Source: Gammaproteobacteria bacterium | GTDB taxonomy: Bacteria > Pseudomonadota > Gammaproteobacteria > UBA6429 | Assembly (NCBI GenBank): GCA_003232015.1 | Contig: QIKU01000017.1 | Span: forward strand, 1 to 11,596 | Reading direction: 5' to 3' | Length of the DNA stretch: 11,596 nucleotides | Shown here: one piece after another, positions 5,480 through 11,596 of the stretch | Position numbering within the stretch: the first letter of the stretch is position 1 | Layout: the number at the start of each line of letters is the position of its first letter | Program-made: the position numbers and the translations under genes | The notes under the pieces: model-generated | The model's input: only the letters and a program-made list of their open reading frames with translations | The model's database searches: none | Told to the model about the DNA's origin: nothing

Positions 5480-7801
5480 TCATATTCCTCGGCTATACTG
5501 GATATTGGTTGAAGGATAAATTTTTTCTTGAAGTACATTAATAGAGTCCGCATTACCACCTATATAACCCTCAAAATATTCCATTAGCTCCAACTTATTC
5601 AAATCGATATTGGTGTTCGTTTTTATATCTCTTAAATCGACAAAGAAATTAGAAAATGTATTTTTAATATCAGATACAATATCGGTATTTAAAAAATTAG
5701 TTTCATTATAAACGGTATGATACCCGCCTTTTTCTTTATCTATAAAATAAGAAACCTCTTTTAAATTAGTAATTGATGAAGATTTTTCACAGCGTTGAAT
5801 ACATTTATCATCCACGATATTTTTATTACAGCCTGACACTTGATGGAACATACACGCGATCGTTGTCATCAACACAATGGGATGAGATATACTGTAGATA
5901 AGGTCGAAATTGTCTGGCTTATGTATTTTCTTTATCTGGCTTTTGCTTATCTCATTAGAGATAAAAGCGCCTGCACAATTAAATTCTTCTTTTAAACATA
6001 GTAAGCTATAGGAATTCACTAAATTCATATAAGGCCCTGCTGTCCAAGGTATTCCCAGCTCATACGCAGCATAAGCAATGCCACTATTGTTGGTAACAAT
6101 ACATTCGGGTTGCACTTTCTGTAAAAGATCGACCGCCGCACGATAGTTCGCTCCGATTAAAACCGCCGGGAACCAGGGTATTAAACTTTTATTATTTTTA
6201 AATAATTCGACAAAGGTGGTGAGCTTATCTTTAAAATGGTTAGGTAATTGAAAATAAACATCCGCATCCGTTTTCTCGCAAAGATAGATATCACTTTCTG
6301 AAGAAATCAACACTGACAAAGAAGCCGTAATTTCTTTTTTATTCTTTAAATTTTCATAAAGGGAATTTTCATTTTGACACTCAGGCTTTGATGCATCAAT
6401 CGTCTTAAATTCAATGGGCGCAACAACCTCTTTACCGTCATTTAACTCAGCAATGATTTTATTCTTAATAATATTGAGTTCTTTAAATGGAACGAACACG
6501 CCATGCTGTAAATCATCTAAATCTAAATTATCGATAAAATATTCGGTATCATTGATAGCTTTAAATCGTTTAGACAGTAACGCTTTATCTAAACAGGTAG
6601 ATTTATTGTTAGTGATATCGACCAATATAAGATTGTTATTTGAACAAATATTAAATGATATCTCGGGTGTTTTAATACAAATACATAAAGGATTACCAGC
6701 AACACCTGAACACTTAATAATTAATGGCGCTTTATCGATACTAAGCTGCCCAATACTCTCCTGAATATTCGTAATAATATCTTCTTTTATTTCAGAAAGT
6801 TCTTTTTTAACAATGGATAGCTTTTCATCATCTATTTCAGGTTGAGTATTAATACCAAACTTTACCTTAGCTCGGTATACAGGTGAATGGTCGCGAGGAT
6901 TATCAATAAAGACATCGCGACTAATATCCCCCTTTAAAAAAGAGTTTGAAAAATCTCGATTAAACACGTTACGAAGGTTGTTATTCCCCCCCTCTAATGT
7001 TTCTTTCGCAAAAAAACTATCGAGTTGTTTTCGCCATGTTTCAACCACGGTGTGAACATAATGATATTTCTTTATTCTTCCCTCAATTTTTACAGAGTCA
7101 ACATGTGCATCTGCAAGTGCGCCAATATCTGAGAATGCAGAATTGTCTTTAATATTTAGTGGAAAGTTTTTTCCTTCTGGCGTCGTTAAATATTCATCTC
7201 GACAAGGTTGGCTACATTGGCCACGATTTCCCGAGTTGCCGCCCGTTACCGAACTCATATAGCAAAGCCCTGAAAAAGAAATGCAATTAGAGCCATGCAC
7301 AAACACTTCGGTCAAAACATTGCGTGCATGTGCAACCGCTGTTAATGCGGTAACTTCGGGCAAGCTTAACTCACGTGACAAATTAACCCTTGTTGCCTTA
7401 AGTTTACTTAAAAATTTAATCTGCCCGGCATTATGGGTGGTCATCTGAGTAGACGCATGGATTTTAAGTGAAGGGAAATACTTATTAACTAAATAAAACA
7501 CGCCTAAATCCTGAATAATAATGCCATCAAGCGTTGTATTAACCAACTTATTTAACAAGCCTATAAGCGCAGAAATTTCCCTTTCAACAATAATAATATT
7601 AAGCGTTAAAAAAACTTCACAACCATGCTTATGAGCAAGCCGTAAAATACCAGGAAGCTCGTTAAACGTTATATTTTTTGCCTGACTTCGGGCATTAAAT
7701 TTATCCAGGCCACAATATATTGCATTCGCACCAGCTAAAATGGCCGCTTTTATCGATTCAATATCGCCACCGGGCGCTAGCAATTCAATGTCATTTTTCA
7801 T
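5480..7801 (-). CDS. Large U32-family protein (peptidase U32/RlhA-like), probable RNA-modification enzyme
   Basis: The 773-residue protein starts with the U32 signature IELLAPGGDIESIKAAI, then ANAIYCGLDKFNAR. The core Cys cluster follows in NCISFSGLCYMSS and GNRGQCSQPCRDEY (Cys173, 180, 196 and 200), then VKIEGRIK. These match E. coli RlhA, which makes 5-hydroxycytidine in 23S rRNA, and TrhP/YegQ, which act in tRNA hydroxylation. Members were long annotated as peptidases or collagenases. At 773 residues it exceeds RlhA (about 650). The C-terminal third has a second Cys group (ACMFHQVSGC, then KCIQRC) that may bind metal or iron-sulfur. I chose the ATG at 7801 because the U32 domain begins at once there; a TTG at 7819 would add six residues. 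There is no Shine-Dalgarno, and a perfect TATAAT lies 7 nt upstream, suggesting a leaderless mRNA. The gene is visibly AT-rich. Its substrate is unproven. Confidence 0.85.
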   Translation of the reverse strand: MKNDIELLAPGGDIESIKAAILAGANAIYCGLDKFNARSQAKNITFNELPGILRLAHKHGCEVFLTLNIIIVEREISALIGLLNKLVNTTLDGIIIQDLGVFYLVNKYFPSLKIHASTQMTTHNAGQIKFLSKLKATRVNLSRELSLPEVTALTAVAHARNVLTEVFVHGSNCISFSGLCYMSSVTGGNSGNRGQCSQPCRDEYLTTPEGKNFPLNIKDNSAFSDIGALADAHVDSVKIEGRIKKYHYVHTVVETWRKQLDSFFAKETLEGGNNNLRNVFNRDFSNSFLKGDISRDVFIDNPRDHSPVYRAKVKFGINTQPEIDDEKLSIVKKELSEIKEDIITNIQESIGQLSIDKAPLIIKCSGVAGNPLCICIKTPEISFNICSNNNLILVDITNNKSTCLDKALLSKRFKAINDTEYFIDNLDLDDLQHGVFVPFKELNIIKNKIIAELNDGKEVVAPIEFKTIDASKPECQNENSLYENLKNKKEITASLSVLISSESDIYLCEKTDADVYFQLPNHFKDKLTTFVELFKNNKSLIPWFPAVLIGANYRAAVDLLQKVQPECIVTNNSGIAYAAYELGIPWTAGPYMNLVNSYSLLCLKEEFNCAGAFISNEISKSQIKKIHKPDNFDLIYSISHPIVLMTTIACMFHQVSGCNKNIVDDKCIQRCEKSSSITNLKEVSYFIDKEKGGYHTVYNETNFLNTDIVSDIKNTFSNFFVDLRDIKTNTNIDLNKLELMEYFEGYIGGNADSINVLQEKIYPSTNIQYSRGI

Positions 7802-7808
7802 AACGTAG

Positions 7809-7814
7809 ATTATA
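7809..7814 (-). promoter_or_regulatory. Perfect -10 element for the U32 gene, start apparently leaderless
   Basis: Minus-strand TATAAT (7814 to 7809) is followed by CTACGTT and the ATG at 7801. Transcription would therefore begin at or within a base or two of the start codon. The -35 region is weak; TTCAGT at 7839-7834 is a poor match with 19-bp spacing. The TTG alternative start would lie inside or upstream of this promoter, which argues for the ATG. Confidence 0.5.
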
Positions 7815-7880
7815 CTCAATTATTACAGCCGTTACTGAACTATTCTAATCTAACGTACAAGACTTAACTTAATATAAACA

Positions 7881-8534
7881 ATGTCACTACCGATACTTTA
7901 TTCACTACGCCAATGTCCCTATGCCATGCGGGCAAGAATGGGATTATTATTAGCAAAGCAATCTGTCGTCTTACGTGACATTGTTATGCAAAATATCCCA
8001 ACACAAATGTTAGCAGTATCTCCAAAAGGGACGGTACCTGTACTCGTTTTTAATGACTCATCCGTCATTGATGAAAGTCTCGATATAATGCTATGGGCAT
8101 TAAAACAAAATGATCCTAACAACTTACTTTACAATCATAAACCTGCCGATTTAGAAAACATGCTCGTGTTAATAAGCCGTAATGATAGTGAGTTTGTAGA
8201 CGCATTAAAAAAGTATAAAGCTGCCGCTCGATATCATGATAATAATATCGAGTCTGCTCGGCATCAATGTGAACCCTTTATTAACGATATTGAAGTACTC
8301 CTAACAAACCATCATTATATAATGGGAGACTCTCTGAGTTTAGTCGACTATGCTATCTTGCCCTTTATCCGGCAATTTTCGCGAGTGGATCGAAAATGGT
8401 TCACACAGGCACCTTACCCAAAGCTTCGGCGCTGGCTTGATAAACATTATCAAGATCCAGTATTCGCTAAAGCGATGACCCAATATCCTCAGTGGTTAGA
8501 TACCAATGCGGTTGTTATATTTGGGGGCAAATAA
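7881..8534 (+). CDS. Glutathione S-transferase-like protein with a CPYA active-site motif
   Basis: The 217-residue protein has the two-domain GST layout. The N-terminal thioredoxin-like domain (about 3-78) carries CPYA at 12-15, the cis-proline segment GTVPVLVF (50-57) and DES (64-66), which would contact the glutathione gamma-glutamyl group. The C-terminal helical domain ends with the N-capping region SLSLVDYAILPF (151-162). A Cys at the active site instead of Ser or Tyr resembles omega/beta-class GSTs and glutaredoxin-2. A thiol-transferase, dehydroascorbate-reductase-like or deglutathionylating role is therefore more likely than classical conjugation. It is divergent from the U32 gene, with 61-79 bp between the starts. 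The ATG has no clear Shine-Dalgarno. TAATAT at 7870-7875 could be a poor -10, giving another very short leader. No terminator is seen in the 48 bp before the convergent nuclease gene. Confidence 0.87.
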   Translation: MSLPILYSLRQCPYAMRARMGLLLAKQSVVLRDIVMQNIPTQMLAVSPKGTVPVLVFNDSSVIDESLDIMLWALKQNDPNNLLYNHKPADLENMLVLISRNDSEFVDALKKYKAAARYHDNNIESARHQCEPFINDIEVLLTNHHYIMGDSLSLVDYAILPFIRQFSRVDRKWFTQAPYPKLRRWLDKHYQDPVFAKAMTQYPQWLDTNAVVIFGGK

Positions 8535-8582
8535 AAAAATAAGCACCCCTACTCTGAACATATTTTGGCCGTGTTTACTTTA

Positions 8583-9296
8583 TTAGTGACGTCTTTTTTC
8601 TATCTTAAGATCACTCTGTTTAAAATTAAGTACGCTTTCAACTTTAGATACAATAACATTTGACTCCTTGCGGATTGCATTAACCATCCTGTTAAATCGC
8701 CAAATAATTTTTGAATAGATTTTGTTTGTTGCTCGCTTATCTTCATTATCTTTTGTTAACTGACTCACCGTATTATTAAGATCTCTAAACTTAATATTAA
8801 GTATTTCAGGATCGCCTACACGTGATAGTAATTTCACTAATAAAAAGCGTTCACCATCGGCATTGGACTCTTGCCACATGGTTTTAATAAGCTTCATTCT
8901 TTTTCTATAGTTGCCTTCAATTATTGGGCCGACAATGGGTTTTATATGCCCACGATTATTAACGTACAATAACCCCCAGTTAACGGGTATTTCATCGGCT
9001 TTAATAACCCCTTCGGGGCATAGATAATAACGCCAATTACCTAAGCCCTTAACCAAACCATTTCGATGTGCTTTTTTAGCATCGGCTAGAAAATCACTCC
9101 GACTAACCTTTACCTCAACAATAATCGATCCATCATTTTTTCCAGCCGCCCTAAAACCGATTGCATCTGGTATTTCATCAGACCATCCACTCCGACATTC
9201 AGAAACAGCAATATGACAGCCTGGCCCTTTTTGACTTTGTGGTCGTTTTAACCATTTAACAGCTAGCTCAGTAAGCTCTTTATGAGTGAAAGTCAC
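8583..9296 (-). CDS. PD-(D/E)XK nuclease-like protein of unknown role
   Basis: The frame gives 237 residues from a GTG at 9296; a TTG at 9311 would add five. The GTG is favoured because GGAA lies 9 nt before it and the product then begins MTFTHKELTELAVKWL, a natural first helix. Using the TTG numbering, the core runs from Glu38 through PDAIGF (48-53) to IIVEVKVSRSDF (63-74). The pattern Asp49...Glu66-Val-Lys68 is what a PD-(D/E)XK nuclease active site looks like, with GNWRYYLCPEGVI (91-103) as a following strand. The arrangement recalls MmcB-type DNA repair proteins and phage-encoded relatives. The last 70 or so residues are charged, helical and perhaps coiled coil. I do not recognise a named gene. 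It follows the 104-residue gene on the same strand after a 200-bp AT-rich gap. Confidence 0.7.
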   Translation of the reverse strand: MTFTHKELTELAVKWLKRPQSQKGPGCHIAVSECRSGWSDEIPDAIGFRAAGKNDGSIIVEVKVSRSDFLADAKKAHRNGLVKGLGNWRYYLCPEGVIKADEIPVNWGLLYVNNRGHIKPIVGPIIEGNYRKRMKLIKTMWQESNADGERFLLVKLLSRVGDPEILNIKFRDLNNTVSQLTKDNEDKRATNKIYSKIIWRFNRMVNAIRKESNVIVSKVESVLNFKQSDLKIEKRRH

Positions 9297-9491
9297 GAAT
9301 TTAATTTCCAATATTTTTACATTTTAAACCGATTCTATAAAACTCTAGATTTTTTATCACTGCTGCCCCGTTAACACTCCAATATTAAAAACCTTGGTCA
9401 TTGCGAGCGATAGCCACCTCGTACTTCTTTCATCGTTTACTCTATGACGACGTTCTCTTTTAATTATCTTCCTTGAAATTTCATTGCACAG

Positions 9492-9497
9492 ATTATA
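9492..9497 (-). promoter_or_regulatory. Possible -10 element in the gap before the nuclease-like gene
   Basis: Minus-strand TATAAT (9497 to 9492) lies just past the stop of the 104-residue gene and could drive the nuclease-like gene with a leader near 190 nt. It is followed by CTGTGCA and an ATG opening a seven-codon frame (9484-9464, MKFQGR and stop), the same geometry as at hrpB and the U32 gene. No convincing -35 is visible. The rest of this 203-bp AT-rich gap shows only a short TCATTGCGAGCGA-like fragment at 9398-9410. Confidence 0.25.
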
Positions 9498-9499
9498 AA

Positions 9500-9814
9500 T
9501 TATCTTACAATTTTTAACGTTGGTTTTTTAAATATAGGCGTGGCTTCGCACACCTCATCTACTTCCTCGTTAATATTTTGCTCGTCATTAATTAAATCAA
9601 ACCCTTTGGCTTTATATTTTTGCACTAAAGTCCGTGCTCTATTTTTTGCCTGATAGAGATCATTGCAGCAACGGGTTGAGGGTGCACCTTCACCAATATT
9701 ATCACCGATAACCGTGGTTATTTCGACACGCTCATCTTCAATAGTGATTTCGATATCAACAGTTTTCGACTTCTTTTCATGTACAAGATTGTGTCTGGAT
9801 TTAATGTATTTCAA
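9500..9814 (-). CDS. 104-residue uncharacterised protein, possible divergent WGR-like core
   Basis: The frame begins at a TTG (9814) with a near-perfect ribosome binding site: GGAGGA at 9826-9821, six bases upstream. This strongly supports both the gene and its unusual start codon. The protein is soluble and very charged. Residues about 18-73 run as a strand (VDIEITIEDERVEI), a turn with IGDNIGEG, a short strand, and a helix (YQAKNRARTLVQKYKAKG). That order, with a Gly-containing turn before a Lys/Arg-rich helix ending in KGF, recalls the WGR domain of PARP-like and MolR-like DNA-binding proteins. The WGR residues themselves are absent, so this is only a resemblance. The tail is acidic (NINEEVDEVCE), then basic (KKPTLKIVR). 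I do not recognise a family. It lies upstream of the PD-(D/E)XK-like gene on the same strand. Confidence 0.7.
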   Translation of the reverse strand: MKYIKSRHNLVHEKKSKTVDIEITIEDERVEITTVIGDNIGEGAPSTRCCNDLYQAKNRARTLVQKYKAKGFDLINDEQNINEEVDEVCEATPIFKKPTLKIVR

Positions 9815-9820
9815 AGTTGT

Positions 9821-9826
9821 TCCTCC
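9821..9826 (-). promoter_or_regulatory. Strong Shine-Dalgarno that decides a TTG start
   Basis: Minus-strand GGAGGA (9826 to 9821) is separated by ACAACT from the TTG at 9814. It is the best ribosome binding site in the window, and no ATG or GTG in frame sits at a comparable distance. Confidence 0.8.
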
Positions 9827-9844
9827 GCAATAAATAAGAGTTAG

Positions 9845-9872
9845 ATTACAACAATTGGCAAAACAATTACAA
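9845..9872 (-). promoter_or_regulatory. Possible sigma-70 promoter for the 104-residue gene
   Basis: On the minus strand TTGTAA (9872 to 9867, 4 of 6) and TGTAAT (9850 to 9845, 5 of 6) are 16 bp apart. Transcription would start near 9838, leaving a leader of about 24 nt that contains the GGAGGA site. The region also carries a direct repeat of GTTGTAAT. The perfect inverted repeat at 9886-9916 lies 14 bp upstream of the -35. Confidence 0.35.
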
Positions 9873-9885
9873 CACTAAAGAAGCA

Positions 9886-9916
9886 GTGACAAATCTAAAT
9901 TATTCGAATTTGTCAC
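9886..9916. repeat. Perfect 9-bp inverted repeat, possible operator or weak terminator
   Basis: GTGACAAAT (9886-9894) and ATTTGTCAC (9908-9916) are perfect inverted copies separated by 13 bases. On the minus strand the stem is not followed by a T run; on the plus strand it is followed by CCCCC and then TTTTATT. Neither is a good intrinsic terminator. Its position just upstream of the putative promoter of the 104-residue gene fits a dimeric regulator site. It could equally help end the MYG1-family transcript, whose stop is 117 bp away. Confidence 0.6.
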
Positions 9917-10032
9917 CCCCCTTTTATTGAAAAATAAGGCTGTATAAAATAAATTACTTATTTAGAACAACATTTTTAACTTAAACTATTCACTACTAGT
10001 AAAAATTAGTCTTTGCTCTGGAGTTCCCCTAC

Positions 10033-10902
10033 TTATTCTTTAAGTGCAATAGATGCCATTTTCATAGTGCTTTCAAATGATTCTGCACCTGCAATAAATA
10101 AACCATTATGGCAAAACATAGCATCATCAATACCCGTCACTTCTTTAAGCTCTTTATCGGATAAGCCAGCCCATTGTTTAGGCAGTGATTTTCTGTCTTC
10201 GAATGAACCTGGCTCAACAGGTACTGTTTGAATTCTCCATTGGCCAGTCTGGGATGGGTAAATCATATATAAAGCTTCTTCAGATAATGCGTGAACCGTT
10301 CTTTTCCATGGGGTATATTTTTCTAATACAATCACTCTTGGATCGTCTGCATTATCAATCGATTTAGCCACAATGGCTTTCGCACTAATGCCACCGTTAG
10401 CAGATGCAATAAATCTTGCTAAAATGCGCGACGCAAAATCAACCGCTTCATCAAAGCATATATCAAAGTGACTATCTTCCTGCCAGGTTGGGTTAAACAT
10501 TGAAATAGTTTGGCTAAGGCTAATACCATCAGAAACACCTTCGACATGACCACAATCGATGGCATCAATCGTTGATACTAGACCTGCATCAACAGAATCA
10601 GCTACCTCCTGGTTACCCTGGCATATTTCTAAGCCATATTTCTGCCAAATTAAACCAAATGAGGAATAAGGAATGCCATTTTCGCGCTCACCTGCACCAC
10701 CACGCTGATGATGATCAAAACGGTCTGTATCCGAATCATATTCCCCCCCTACATCAATCACAATATCTGCCTTGGCGATAGTATCTAAATCACGTGTGCG
10801 AATGAGCTTAAAAGAAGGCAATATACTCTTAAATGCAGCGATACTGAAAACATCATCTGCGTGAAAATTACCGTTGTGCGTTGCTATAATTTTGTCATTC
10901 AT
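10033..10902 (-). CDS. MYG1 family protein (DHH-like phosphoesterase/exonuclease)
   Basis: The 289-residue protein matches the MYG1/UPF0160 family. The N-terminal metal-site motif ATHNGNFHADDVF lies at 7-19, followed by VIDVGGEYD (48-56), RFDHHQRGG (61-69) and STIDAIDCG (110-118). The C-terminal signature CHNGLFIAGAES is near 263-274. The His/Asp pattern (His9, His14, Asp16, Asp50, His64, His65 and Asp113) is that of DHH-like metal-dependent phosphoesterases. Mammalian MYG1 has been described as a 3'-5' RNA exonuclease; the bacterial role is not defined. The family is normally about 290-340 residues, so this copy is full length. The ATG at 10902 has only a weak ribosome binding site. It is divergent from hrpB across a 263-bp region and may be a single-gene unit. 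Confidence 0.92.
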   Translation of the reverse strand: MNDKIIATHNGNFHADDVFSIAAFKSILPSFKLIRTRDLDTIAKADIVIDVGGEYDSDTDRFDHHQRGGAGERENGIPYSSFGLIWQKYGLEICQGNQEVADSVDAGLVSTIDAIDCGHVEGVSDGISLSQTISMFNPTWQEDSHFDICFDEAVDFASRILARFIASANGGISAKAIVAKSIDNADDPRVIVLEKYTPWKRTVHALSEEALYMIYPSQTGQWRIQTVPVEPGSFEDRKSLPKQWAGLSDKELKEVTGIDDAMFCHNGLFIAGAESFESTMKMASIALKE

Positions 10903-11165
10903 TTGTTTTGTGTCATCTTAGGAAGGGATAATAGGGTGTCGCCAATTAAACTGCAGTTAAACATTAACATTTTGAAATATTTAATAAGCAAAAATTTGAT
11001 GGCGATTCTATACGAACACAGCTAACAAAAATAGCTGATTATTAATAATATCAAACCTACCTGGTATTTAGTACCCAAGTGAATAAAGGGGCTATCTTCA
11101 TTTTAATGGGCTCTACCTCAAATTATTGCACCTGCTTCTGCTTTACATTCAGTTATAATCTCCCC
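10903..11165. other. Divergent intergenic region between the MYG1-family gene and hrpB
   Basis: This AT-rich interval of 263 bp holds several short palindromes and no protein-coding frame I would support. AACTGCAGTT (10949-10958) is a perfect 10-bp palindrome. CAGCTA/TAGCTG (11019-11024 and 11032-11037) form a 6-bp stem with a 7-nt loop. ATTATTAATAAT (11038-11049) is a perfect 12-bp palindrome. TCGCCA (10939-10944) and TGGCGA (11000-11005) are distant inverted copies. Any of these could be regulator sites for the divergent genes, but in AT-rich DNA short palindromes are also common by chance. Confidence 0.4.
11154..11159 (+). promoter_or_regulatory. Perfect -10 element for hrpB, start apparently leaderless
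   Basis: TATAAT (11154-11159) is followed by CTCCCC and the ATG at 11166, so the expected transcription start falls at or next to the start codon. There is no Shine-Dalgarno in the preceding 20 bases. The -35 region is weak; TTGCAC at 11126-11131 is too far away. Confidence 0.5.
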
Positions 11166-11596
11166 ATGCCAACCCTCCCCATCAATGACGTGCTACCAGA
11201 CATCAAAGACAAATTAATCACTCACAATCGTCTTGTACTACAAGCCCCACCAGGCGCAGGAAAAACCACGGCCGTACCCATTGCCTTGCTCGACCAGAAT
11301 TGGTTGGGTGACAGGCAGATCATTATGCTCGAACCTCGTCGACTTGCAGCGCGCAATGCAGCGGCGCGCATGGCTTTTTTACTCAATGAAAAAGTCGGTG
11401 AAACTGTGGGTTACCAGATCCGTCAGGACAACTGCTTTAGCAATAAAACAAAAATACTGGTGGTCACCGAAGGTATTTTAACGCGCAAGTTACAGGCTGA
11501 CCCGGAACTTACGAAAAACGCACTGGTTATTTTTGATGAATTTCACGAACGCAGCCTGCATGCAGATTTATCACTGGCACTGTGTTTACAAAGCCA
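11166..11596 (+). CDS. hrpB: ATP-dependent helicase HrpB, N-terminal part
   Basis: The first 143 residues are present and the gene continues past the window. HrpB is a DEAH-family, Ski2-like/DExH RNA helicase usually above 800 residues. In E. coli its role is unclear, while in some bacteria it affects mRNA processing. Motifs appear in order: Gln26 with Walker A APPGAGKTT (27-35), motif Ia LEPRRLAAR (55-63), motif Ib TEGILTRKL (101-109) and motif II DEFHERS (124-130), where the family variant DEFH replaces DEAH. The start MPTLPINDVLP matches the usual N terminus of the family, so ATG 11166 is secure even though it lacks a Shine-Dalgarno. A perfect TATAAT ends 6 nt upstream. The gene is divergent from the MYG1-family gene. 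Confidence 0.95.
   Translation, partial: MPTLPINDVLPDIKDKLITHNRLVLQAPPGAGKTTAVPIALLDQNWLGDRQIIMLEPRRLAARNAAARMAFLLNEKVGETVGYQIRQDNCFSNKTKILVVTEGILTRKLQADPELTKNALVIFDEFHERSLHADLSLALCLQS

Noticed and set aside
6414..6764. 116-residue plus-strand frame inside the U32 gene
   Set aside because: Antisense shadow of the long U32 frame; no start signal or family features.
9312..10032. Mobile element or CRISPR in the AT-rich region around the unfamiliar genes
   Set aside because: No terminal inverted repeats, transposase, integrase or spaced direct repeats are visible.
11233..11481. 82-residue plus-strand frame inside hrpB
   Set aside because: Out-of-frame shadow of the helicase motifs; the hrpB frame carries Walker A, motifs Ia and Ib, and DEFH.

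Overview
The window most likely comes from a gammaproteobacterium of low-to-moderate GC content, probably outside the Enterobacterales. Gene content supports this: RlmA-type 23S rRNA methyltransferase, YajD, YccA, HrpB, a VF530-family protein and an RRM-type RNA-binding protein are all typical of that class, and YajD, YccA and HrpB closely resemble the E. coli proteins as I remember them. No database was searched. Most of the window is ordinary chromosomal housekeeping sequence. No complete transposon, prophage, CRISPR array or rRNA operon is visible.

Layout. (1) Positions 1-156 hold the 3' end of a NYN-domain nuclease gene. It runs tail to tail, with a 9-bp overlap, into a leftward block: yajD (HNH nuclease), rlmA (rRNA methyltransferase), a small AF1514-like protein and a two-domain phosphotransferase/P-loop kinase. 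A 16-bp tandem repeat lies between rlmA and the small gene. (2) A leftward tRNA-Ser(UGA) with an encoded CCA lies at 3618-3706. (3) A rightward block follows: yccA with a promoter and a strong terminator; a 60-residue membrane protein with its own promoter and terminator; then an RRM protein joined to a VF530 protein by a TAATG stop/start overlap. (4) A large, AT-rich leftward U32-family gene is divergent from a rightward Cys-type glutathione S-transferase-like gene. (5) A leftward stretch of less familiar genes follows: a PD-(D/E)XK nuclease-like protein, a 104-residue protein with a possible WGR-like core, and a MYG1-family protein. (6) The start of hrpB (DEAH-type helicase) runs off the right edge.

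RNA metabolism recurs: RlmA, possibly the U32 protein (a family that includes RNA hydroxylation enzymes), RRM, HrpB, MYG1 and the NYN protein. The genes do not form one obvious pathway. The observations most worth a second look are the recurring TATAATCT-N4/5-ATG arrangement (hrpB, the U32 gene and a micro-ORF), which suggests leaderless transcripts; the RRM/VF530 junction, where an A7 run lies just before the overlap and the -1 frame is open; and the uncharacterised nuclease-like gene next to the possible WGR-like small gene. I do not see a clearly new multi-gene system.
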